Shown here: positions 1-5,111 of the stretch, piece after piece
Layout: each line of letters opens with the position of its first letter
Position numbering within the stretch: position 1 is the stretch's first letter
Notes under the pieces: model-generated
What the model was told of the DNA's origin: nothing
Seen by the model: only the letters and a program-made list of their open reading frames with translations
Databases searched by the model: none
Translations under genes and position numbers: made by a program
Assembly (NCBI GenBank): GCA_030835185.1
Contig: JAUQWL010000008.1
Location: 1-5,111 of the forward strand
Origin: Solirubrobacterales bacterium
Lineage (GTDB): Bacteria; Actinomycetota; Thermoleophilia; Solirubrobacterales; 70-9
Length of the DNA: 5,111 bases
Direction: 5' to 3'

Positions 1-1557
1 GGAACCGTCTTCGGCGGCGTACTCTTCCAGAAGCCGGATCTCGTCCTTGCGCTTCGGGAATAGGAAGAAGACCACGGCTGCCCCCAGGGCGATCGCGGCC
101 ATGCCCGCGACATAGGCCCACTGGTCCCCCTGCAGGAACGATTCCCGGGCGGCGGCGATGATCTGCTTGGCGTACTGGGGGTACTGCTCGGCAGTATTGG
201 CGGCGCTCGAGAAGGAGTTCTCCAGTTCGGCCTCGGTCTTGCTCGAGACCTTGTCTGCGTCGGGGGACGAGGCGATCAGGGAAGCGAACTTGGCGGTATA
301 GCCGGCGGTGAGGACCGAACCCAGCATCGACTGCATGATCGCTCCGCCGAGGTCGCGCTGCAGGTCCGAGGTGGCGGAAGCCATGCCGGCTCTCCGCACC
401 GGTACCGAGCAGGTCAGTGAATGCGAAGCCGGGGTGCCGGCGAAGCCGACGCCGGCCCCGACCAGGGCGTAGCCGAGGGCGATCCTCCAGTATGCGGCAC
501 CTTCGTCCCAGAGGGCCAGCATGGCGGCGAAGCCGAGGAAGCAGAACAGGTAGCCGACCAGCAGCGTCACCCGGGCGCCGTAGCGCTCGACCATCATTGC
601 CGAGCGCGGGGCGATCAGCACCAGGAAGAGGGCCGCCGGCAGGATCGCCAGGCCCGAGTCGAGGGTCGAGTAACCGAGAACGTTCTGGAGGTACTGCTGC
701 CCGATGAACATCGCGGCCATCAGCGTGCCGAAGACGATGATCCCGGCGACCGCCGCGACCCAGAAAATCCGCCGCGCTGCGATCTCGAGCTCGAACAGGG
801 GGAACTCGGTGCGGCGCTGTCGGATGAAGAACCCGACACCGGCGGCGATGCCGATTGCGAGCAGCCCGAGCATCGTGGTCACGGCGTAGGTCGGCGGAAC
901 GAAATTGATCGCCAGTACCACGCCGGCGATCATCAGGATCGAGAGCATGCCACCCAGGTGATCGACCGGGTCCGTGGTTTCGTTGACGTGGGACGGGATC
1001 AGTTTCACCGCGAGCACAAGCGCCAGAATCGCGAGCGGGATGGTCACGAGGAAAACCGAGCCCCATGCGAATTGCGTCAGCAGCGCCCCCGAGATCAGCG
1101 GCCCCAGAGCCGAGATCGCACCTCCGAGGCCCGACCAGAGGGCGATCGACCTCGTCCGCCCCGGGCCGGACCAAAGTGCTGTGATCAGCGCGAGCGTGGT
1201 CGGGAAGGCCATGCCGGCGGCGAGACCGCCGAACACTCTGGCGACGAACAGGACTTCGGTGCTCGGCGAGAAGCCCGCCAGGATCGAGGCCGGGATCGCC
1301 AGCGCCGTACCGAGGATGAGCATCGTCTTGCGCCCGTAGCGGTCGCCGACCGCTCCCATGTACAGAACCGAGGTGGCGAGACCGAGCGAGTAACCGACTG
1401 CGACCAGGTTCAGCCCGGTCTGGCTGGCGTCGAAAGCCTTGCCGATATCGGGCAGGGCGACGTTGGCGACGGCCAGGTTGAGGTTGGCCACCGCGGCGAC
1501 CAGAATCAGCGTGGCGAGGACCAGCCCCTGCCTCTTCGGTGCTGATGCTTCGCTCAG
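1..1557 (-). CDS. DHA2-family MFS drug:proton antiporter (EmrB/QacA type), C-terminus cut by window edge
   Basis: The minus strand is open from 1557 to the window edge, giving 519 codons of a strongly hydrophobic protein. Numbering from the CTG at 1557, I see the first helix at about 11-33 ending in NVALPDIG, MFS motif A GAVGDRYGRK at 68-77 between helices 2 and 3, and antiporter motif C in helix 5 (GLGGAISALGP, 143-153). Length and the number of hydrophobic stretches fit 14 helices. A long polar loop at about 423-478 precedes the last helix (480-500), and a charged tail begins PKRKDEIRLLEEY. The family exports drugs and other hydrophobic compounds across the inner membrane using the proton gradient; the substrate here cannot be told. 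Only a short tail is probably missing. There is no in-frame ATG, GTG or TTG between the upstream stop (near 1660) and a GTG at 1489-1491 inside helix 1. CTG at 1555-1557 is therefore chosen, because a good ribosome binding site precedes it. The gene lies 58 bases after the dehalogenase stop and is probably co-transcribed with it. Confidence 0.9.
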   Translation of the reverse strand, partial: MSEASAPKRQGLVLATLILVAAVANLNLAVANVALPDIGKAFDASQTGLNLVAVGYSLGLATSVLYMGAVGDRYGRKTMLILGTALAIPASILAGFSPSTEVLFVARVFGGLAAGMAFPTTLALITALWSGPGRTRSIALWSGLGGAISALGPLISGALLTQFAWGSVFLVTIPLAILALVLAVKLIPSHVNETTDPVDHLGGMLSILMIAGVVLAINFVPPTYAVTTMLGLLAIGIAAGVGFFIRQRRTEFPLFELEIAARRIFWVAAVAGIIVFGTLMAAMFIGQQYLQNVLGYSTLDSGLAILPAALFLVLIAPRSAMMVERYGARVTLLVGYLFCFLGFAAMLALWDEGAAYWRIALGYALVGAGVGFAGTPASHSLTCSVPVRRAGMASATSDLQRDLGGAIMQSMLGSVLTAGYTAKFASLIASSPDADKVSSKTEAELENSFSSAANTAEQYPQYAKQIIAAARESFLQGDQWAYVAGMAAIALGAAVVFFLFPKRKDEIRLLEEYAAEDGS

Positions 1558-1564
1558 AACCAGC

Positions 1565-1572
1565 TCACCCCC
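1565..1572 (-). promoter_or_regulatory. Strong Shine-Dalgarno site before the MFS gene
   Basis: On the minus strand this reads GGGGGTGA, which differs by one base from GGAGGTGA, the sequence complementary to the 16S rRNA tail. It ends 7 bases before CTG 1557, which opens a plausible LSEASAPKRQ N-terminus, and 1 base before another CTG at 1561-1563. It is the only convincing ribosome binding site in the window and the main reason to place the MFS start at 1557. It lies inside a six-codon ORF (ATG 1574 to TGA 1554) whose stop overlaps the CTG, so reinitiation is possible. Confidence 0.55.
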
Positions 1573-1615
1573 ATGACGACGATCGTACCGTCCGGCCCGG
1601 TCCGAGGACCGGCGA

Positions 1616-2506
1616 TCAGGCCTGCGAGGCGAGCCAGTCGACGATCGTGTGGCCGATCAGTCCGCCCTGGTCTTCCTGGAGGAAGTGGCCTGCGCCTTCG
1701 ATCACCGTCAGCGGTTCGGCGGTCGGAAACAACGTCTGGACCTGGTGGCCGACCGGGTCGAGCGGCAGTGCCGGATCCGAGTCGGCCCAGAGCAGCAGGG
1801 ATGGGCGGGTGTCGCTGCGCAGACAGTCGATCGTAGCCTGTCCCTCGGCGGCCCCGGGCGCGTCGGGCGTCAGCGGGATCAGGGGCGGGAAGGTACGCAC
1901 CCCGGCCTTCGACTCGACGTTCGGGAATGGCGCCGTATAAGCGGCAAGGACCTCGGGGTCGAGCTCGCCCACCGTGCCGCCCTGAACCAGCATCTCCACC
2001 CTGACGTCGCGGTGGCCGGCGACGAAGTCGCGGAAGTGGAGCCAGTTGTCTGTCATCTCCTGACGTCCGTTGAAGACCCCGGTATCCATCGCAACGATCC
2101 GGGAGAAGCGCTCCGGTCGCTCGATCGTTGCCGTTCGCAGACCGATCGGCCCGCCCCAGTCCTGACCGACCAGGGTGATGTCGGTGAGGTCGAGTTCGTC
2201 GATCAGGCTGACCACTGCGTCGGTGTGGCGATCCATCGAGTACCAGTCGTCGTCAACCGGCTTGTCGGAGCGGCCGAATCCCGGCAGGTCCGGTACGACG
2301 CAGCGGTAGCCGGCGGCCAGGAGTGGTCCCATCAACTTGCGGTACAGGAACCCCCAGGTCGGCTCGCCGTGAAGCATCAGGACCGGGGGCCCCTCGCCTT
2401 CGTCGAGGTGGGCCAGCCGCATTCCCTGCCACTCCCGATACACGGGCTCCCAGGGGAAGTCGGGAAGGTTCTGGAATCTTTCGTCCGGAGTTCTGAAGGT
2501 TTCCAT
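1616..2506 (-). CDS. Haloalkane dehalogenase, HLD-I subfamily, alpha/beta hydrolase
   Basis: This 296-residue cytoplasmic enzyme is predicted to hydrolyse a carbon-halogen bond in haloalkanes, giving an alcohol and halide. The alpha/beta-hydrolase core is complete. HGEPTW at 46-51 is the family oxyanion-hole motif with E48. QDWGG at 115-119 supplies nucleophile D116 and halide-binding W117. ADSDP at 241-245 gives the likely catalytic acid D244, and GAGHF at 271-275 the base H274. The placement of the acid after the cap fits HLD-I (DhlA/DhmA-like). The cap spans about 141-230 and includes APFP (192-195) and VRTFP (203-207). The second halide Trp is unusual: W155 stands where I align Phe172 of DhlA, and F158 where Trp175 should be. 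Length is normal. The ATG start gives METFRTPDERF, typical of the family, but has no clear Shine-Dalgarno site. Related epoxide hydrolases and fluoroacetate dehalogenases are less likely given HGEPTW and QDWGG. The substrate is unknown. It lies between a membrane-protein gene and the MFS exporter, all on one strand. Confidence 0.9.
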   Translation of the reverse strand: METFRTPDERFQNLPDFPWEPVYREWQGMRLAHLDEGEGPPVLMLHGEPTWGFLYRKLMGPLLAAGYRCVVPDLPGFGRSDKPVDDDWYSMDRHTDAVVSLIDELDLTDITLVGQDWGGPIGLRTATIERPERFSRIVAMDTGVFNGRQEMTDNWLHFRDFVAGHRDVRVEMLVQGGTVGELDPEVLAAYTAPFPNVESKAGVRTFPPLIPLTPDAPGAAEGQATIDCLRSDTRPSLLLWADSDPALPLDPVGHQVQTLFPTAEPLTVIEGAGHFLQEDQGGLIGHTIVDWLASQA

Positions 2507-2513
2507 CAGCGAC

Positions 2514-2519
2514 AGAGTA
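2514..2519 (-). promoter_or_regulatory. Possible -10 element of a leaderless dehalogenase promoter
   Basis: On the minus strand TACTCT fits the actinobacterial TANNNT -10 pattern. It ends exactly 7 bases before the A of the dehalogenase ATG, so a transcript would start at or one base before the start codon. That matches the absence of a Shine-Dalgarno site. No good -35 hexamer is visible at the right distance, and TANNNT is a short motif, so this is only a candidate. If real, the dehalogenase and MFS genes can be transcribed apart from the upstream membrane-protein gene. Confidence 0.3.
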
Positions 2520-2532
2520 GCCCCACGCCCTC

Positions 2533-2557
2533 GATCCGGGGCCGGCCGACCGGGATC
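2533..2557. repeat. Imperfect GC-rich inverted repeat between membrane-protein and dehalogenase genes
   Basis: The arms GATCC and GGATC enclose a GC-rich centre holding the palindrome GGCCGGCC. The pairing is interrupted by mismatches or a bulge, and no T tract follows on either strand, so it is not a standard intrinsic terminator. It could weakly attenuate transcription from the membrane-protein gene, bind a regulator upstream of the dehalogenase, or be chance in GC-rich DNA. Confidence 0.25.
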
Positions 2558-2572
2558 TTCACTCGTGCGTCT

Positions 2573-3328
2573 TCAGTCCTGCGTTTCGGGTGGGTCGGGG
2601 GCCTGCCCGGCCGGATCGGGTGAATCGGCCGGCCCGACGGTCTTTTCGTCTTCGTCCGGTATCGCCTTCTCGCTGGCCACCAGGCAGTTGTAGAGCGCAG
2701 CCGGACCGATCGCGGTGAGCGGGTTGACCGCGACCGAGAGAAGAAAAGTGGCCACCGCTATCCCGGCCATGCCGGTACCGAACGGAAGTGCGAACAGCGA
2801 GGCGAACATCGCCGCGAAGAAGATCAGGATCGCGAGCAGCAGCAGGAAGAGGAACACCCTGAGCCCGTTCCCCCGGACCAGTTCACGGCTGCGAGCGAGG
2901 CTCTCGAAAACGCCGGGCCGCTCGACGACGGCCACCGGGGGGGCGACGATCCAGATCGTCACCAGGATCAGCCCGGGCACGATCAGCAGGATGAGTCCGG
3001 CGGCGACCCCGACGGCGACGATCAGGCTGACCCAGATCAGTTTCGCCAGAGCCGGGCTGAGTGCCGACCATGTGGCCGCGACGTCGCCGGAGTCGCCGCC
3101 GACGCAGAGAAGCTGGATCACCATTCCTGCGTAGGCGACGCCGGCGAAAAGCGAAACACCGAAGCCGATCGCCTGACCGAAAGCTCCCGAACTCTGGGCC
3201 AGCGAGATCAGGACCGATACGAAAGCCAGCAACAGAGTCAGTCTGATCAACAGGGGACGGTTGGCGAGCGACCGTTCTTTCATCTCTGTGAGCACACCGT
3301 CGAGCGATAGGTTTGGGGCGGGCGTCAC
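2573..3328 (-). CDS. Multi-pass membrane protein, YciC/GPDPase-membrane-domain-like, function unknown
   Basis: This 251-residue protein has hydrophobic segments at about 26-45, 52-75, 95-115, 113-133, 157-181 and 187-212, giving five or six helices. A short N-terminal stretch precedes them and a hydrophilic tail rich in Asp, Glu and Pro follows (221-251), probably cytoplasmic. The segment from PGLILVTIWI (118-127) through APPVAVVERPG (129-139) to ARSRELVRGN (145-154) is a Pro-Gly helix break, then a VVE element, then a Ser/Arg-rich amphipathic helix. This resembles the YciC (UPF0259) and glycerophosphodiesterase membrane-domain families, whose molecular roles are poorly defined. No catalytic motif or transporter signature is visible. 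The start is a GTG with no Shine-Dalgarno site; an in-frame GTG and ATG a few codons in (GVLTEM, 11-16) are alternatives. A run of seven C on the coding strand encodes APP, with the frame intact on both sides. The gene is first of three on the minus strand and is divergent from the arylsulfotransferase. Confidence 0.8.
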   Translation of the reverse strand: MTPAPNLSLDGVLTEMKERSLANRPLLIRLTLLLAFVSVLISLAQSSGAFGQAIGFGVSLFAGVAYAGMVIQLLCVGGDSGDVAATWSALSPALAKLIWVSLIVAVGVAAGLILLIVPGLILVTIWIVAPPVAVVERPGVFESLARSRELVRGNGLRVFLFLLLLAILIFFAAMFASLFALPFGTGMAGIAVATFLLSVAVNPLTAIGPAALYNCLVASEKAIPDEDEKTVGPADSPDPAGQAPDPPETQD

Positions 3329-3336
3329 GGGTCCGC

Positions 3337-3348
3337 AGCCTATAGCTT
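3337..3348. promoter_or_regulatory. Candidate bidirectional promoter with symmetric CTATAG core
   Basis: The two divergent start codons are separated by only 36 bases (3329-3364), the most AT-rich intergenic stretch in the window. Its core CTATAG (3340-3345) is a perfect palindrome and can supply a -10 element in each direction. On the plus strand these are TATAGC (3341-3346) or TAGCTT (3343-3348), implying a leader of roughly 10-15 bases before ATG 3365. On the minus strand TAGGCT (3342 down to 3337) implies a start about two bases before GTG 3328. Neither gene has a Shine-Dalgarno site, consistent with leaderless or near-leaderless mRNAs. Any -35 elements would lie inside the opposite coding sequence. 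The element is inferred from motif and position alone. Confidence 0.4.
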
Positions 3349-3364
3349 TGCCCCTTCAATTCCG

Positions 3365-5104
3365 ATGATGCAAGCCACCCCTCCGGACGGGCCCGAAAAG
3401 ACGCTGGTACTGAACCGCAGGACGGCTGCCGCCATGGCCGTCGCCGCGATACTGGTCGGCGTCGTGGCCGGTTTCTTCGCTTTCGGAGATCGTGGCGGAG
3501 CACCCGACGAGCCTGCGGTAGCCGCACCCGCCGGCGGTGCGGGTCCTGGAGGCACCGGTCCCGATCATGCCGGCTCGGGACCGCTCAGCGGCAGGACTCC
3601 CTCCAGCCCGTTCGGGGAGTACCCGGCCCGGTTCGAGGGCGACCCCGGAGACCGTTATCCGGCACAGTTCTCGACCGACACGATGTATCCCCGATTCAAT
3701 CCGGCACGTCGCTACTACGTAACGAGGTGCGTCCCGGGCAAGGTCGATGTGAAGGTGCGCGCGGCCGAAGGAAGCAGCGTCACAGTCGGCCCCTACCCGG
3801 CCCGCTCGGGCAACTTCGTCGCCGAGGCCCGCCCGCTCCCGGGACAGGACTTCACCGTCGAGATCGAAACCGGAGGCGACACCATGCAGTACGAAGTGAG
3901 GTGTCTGCCGGCCGACTTCCCGGAGTGGAGCTACCGGCTGTACGGCAAGGCACCACGTGGAATGTTCCTGGTGTCGTTTCGACCGGAACCGATCCCTACC
4001 TCTCGGAGCTGGGCGATCGTCTTCGACCAGGCCGGCACACCGCGCTGGTGGGACAGCTCGGTCTATAACACCCTCGGCGGTCAGGTCCTGCCGGGCGGCA
4101 CCGTTCAGCTCGCCCGGGGCTTCGGTGACGGCTTCGGCCAGGACGTTCGCACATCGCAGGAGATCGAGGGTCTCGACGGTCGGGTGATCCGCACCCTGAG
4201 AACCCGCGGCACGCCGACTGACGGACACGAGTTCGTCCGTCTGGCCAACGGGAACTCCCTGCTGATTAGCTACAGCCCGCGGCTGGGCGTCGACCTGACC
4301 TCAGTCGGGCTCGGGGCCGACGACGGCGTGCTCGACGGTGAGATCCAGGAGGTCAGGGCCGACGGCGAAGTCGTCTGGAAGTGGAACTCGAGCGATCATT
4401 TCGACCTGACGGAGACGCCGGAGCGGTGGTGGAGGAAGCTGCGCGGCAACCCGCACCCCGACGGTCTCGGCAGGGACCGATACGACATCTTCCATCTCAA
4501 CTCGATCGAGCCGTGGGGCAGGCAGCTGGTGGTCTCCAGCCGCCATACCGACAGCGTCGTCGGGATCTCGCGCCGGTCCGGCGAGGTCCTATGGAAGTTC
4601 GGTGGCATCAGGGGTCCGAAGTCACTGGAGCTGGTCGGCGACGATCCCTACGCGTCCTATCCCCTCGGCGGCAATCACGACGCCCGCATCGTCGATGGCG
4701 ACGTACTCACGGTGCACGACAACGGCACCAATCTGGAGGACAGGAAGCGCCCGCCGCGGCTGGTCCGATACCGGCTCGACCTGAAGAACAGGACGGCGAC
4801 CTTCCTTTCCGACATCCAGGACCCCGAAGTCGCACCGACCAGCCACTGCTGCGGCAGCGCCCGTCGTTTCGGGGACGGCTGGCTGGTCGCCTGGGGCAAC
4901 AACACGGCGATCTCGGGTTTCGGATCCGGGGACGAACTCGCCTTCCGGATGTGGTTGCCGGTCCCGGCCTACCGGGCGGTCCCGGTTCCCGGATCGGTGA
5001 TCGGGGCCGATCTCGATCGCGGACTCGACGCGATGGAGGAAGGACCGCCGCCGGCGAGCCGCCCGGTTCGACCGTTCCGCGATCTCGACACCCCCCAGCC
5101 GTAA
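3365..5104 (+). CDS. Membrane-anchored arylsulfotransferase (ASST family, beta-propeller)
   Basis: This 579-residue protein is predicted to transfer sulfate between phenolic esters and phenols without PAPS, through a sulfohistidine, outside the membrane. Residues 21-40 form one hydrophobic helix after NRR, a signal anchor or uncleaved signal. A Gly/Pro/Ala-rich linker follows (42-82). At about 97-182 is a small beta domain with C122 and C180, a possible disulfide pair, ending in PADFPEW, as in the actinobacterial ASSTs I recall. The propeller carries the four active-site positions of E. coli AssT in order: H288 in DGHEF, H377 in FHLNS, R393 in SSRHT, and H438 in GNHDAR, the likely sulfated histidine. 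HDNG (451-454) and HCCGSARR (494-501) are further ASST-like motifs, the latter with vicinal cysteines. Length is normal for the anchored form and the gene is complete, ending in TAA. Two adjacent ATGs (3365 and 3368) are equally good starts, and neither has a Shine-Dalgarno site. Donor and acceptor are unknown. It is divergent from the membrane-protein gene. Confidence 0.88.
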   Translation: MMQATPPDGPEKTLVLNRRTAAAMAVAAILVGVVAGFFAFGDRGGAPDEPAVAAPAGGAGPGGTGPDHAGSGPLSGRTPSSPFGEYPARFEGDPGDRYPAQFSTDTMYPRFNPARRYYVTRCVPGKVDVKVRAAEGSSVTVGPYPARSGNFVAEARPLPGQDFTVEIETGGDTMQYEVRCLPADFPEWSYRLYGKAPRGMFLVSFRPEPIPTSRSWAIVFDQAGTPRWWDSSVYNTLGGQVLPGGTVQLARGFGDGFGQDVRTSQEIEGLDGRVIRTLRTRGTPTDGHEFVRLANGNSLLISYSPRLGVDLTSVGLGADDGVLDGEIQEVRADGEVVWKWNSSDHFDLTETPERWWRKLRGNPHPDGLGRDRYDIFHLNSIEPWGRQLVVSSRHTDSVVGISRRSGEVLWKFGGIRGPKSLELVGDDPYASYPLGGNHDARIVDGDVLTVHDNGTNLEDRKRPPRLVRYRLDLKNRTATFLSDIQDPEVAPTSHCCGSARRFGDGWLVAWGNNTAISGFGSGDELAFRMWLPVPAYRAVPVPGSVIGADLDRGLDAMEEGPPPASRPVRPFRDLDTPQP

Positions 5105-5111
5105 CTCCCGC

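Noticed and set aside
421..1545. Long plus-strand open frame of 374 codons opposite the MFS gene
   Set aside because: Its translation is an Arg/Asp/Glu/Gln/Gly-rich polar string with no domain, typical of the antisense of a GC-rich membrane-protein gene. The minus strand gives a clear MFS protein with motifs A and C.
2533..2557. Inverted repeat as a rho-independent terminator
   Set aside because: The stem is interrupted and no T tract follows on either strand; kept only as a weak inverted repeat.
1649..2623. Plus-strand open frame of 324 codons opposite the dehalogenase
   Set aside because: It is the antisense shadow of a gene with a complete catalytic set; it also runs through the intergenic gap and shows no recognisable motif.
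2937..2943. Run of seven G (C7 on the coding strand) as a frameshift or slippage site in the membrane protein
   Set aside because: The frame is intact and gives coherent family-like sequence on both sides (IVAPPVAVVE), so there is no sign that slippage is needed or has occurred.
3416..3484. Twin-arginine (Tat) signal in the arylsulfotransferase N-terminus
   Set aside because: NRRTAAA has the two arginines but lacks the hydrophobic residues expected after RR, and no clear AxA cleavage site follows helix 21-40. A plain signal anchor is simpler.
2883..3527. Arg-rich minus-strand open frame of 214 codons
   Set aside because: It overlaps the membrane-protein gene in another frame and reads as an Arg/Pro-rich frame-shifted translation.
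3617..3675. Internal repeat YPARF / YPAQF in the arylsulfotransferase
   Set aside because: Only five residues are similar, once each, and the flanking sequence does not repeat; not enough for a repeat unit.
3356..4228. Minus-strand open frame of 290 codons opposite the arylsulfotransferase
   Set aside because: Low-complexity Arg/Ala/Gly composition and no motif, opposite a well-supported ASST; it also crosses the divergent promoter region.

Overview
The window is GC-rich, densely coding DNA with four genes and very short intergenic gaps. Codon use is strongly biased to G or C at third positions, three of the four genes lack a clear Shine-Dalgarno site, and the arylsulfotransferase and MFS proteins look like forms I associate with high-GC Actinobacteria. 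Among these, the Thermoleophilia/Solirubrobacterales are the best guess. That placement rests on remembered family resemblance, not on a marker gene.

Layout: three genes run leftward on the minus strand and one runs rightward. In transcription order, the minus-strand genes are a five- or six-helix membrane protein of the YciC/GPDPase-membrane-like type (3328 to 2573), an HLD-I haloalkane dehalogenase (2506 to 1616), and a 14-helix DHA2-type drug:proton antiporter (1557 leftward, cut by the window edge). Gaps of 66 and 58 bases separate them, so they could be one operon, although a -10-like element sits directly in front of the dehalogenase. The plus-strand gene (3365 to 5104) is a membrane-anchored arylsulfotransferase of the ASST beta-propeller family. 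It diverges from the membrane protein across only 36 bases that hold a palindromic CTATAG core, a candidate shared bidirectional promoter.

The genes do not form a known pathway. The dehalogenase would hydrolyse a carbon-halogen bond in the cytoplasm, the antiporter would export a hydrophobic compound or drug, and the arylsulfotransferase would move sulfate between phenolic compounds outside the membrane. A detoxification or xenobiotic-handling neighbourhood is a fair inference, but co-function is not shown.

No tRNA, rRNA, CRISPR array, insertion sequence or phage gene was seen. I did not find a clearly new system. The points most worth checking are the MFS start (no ATG/GTG/TTG in frame before the first helix, but a near-perfect ribosome binding site before a CTG and a G5 run whose length decides the frame), an apparent Trp/Phe exchange in the dehalogenase halide site, and the compact divergent promoter.
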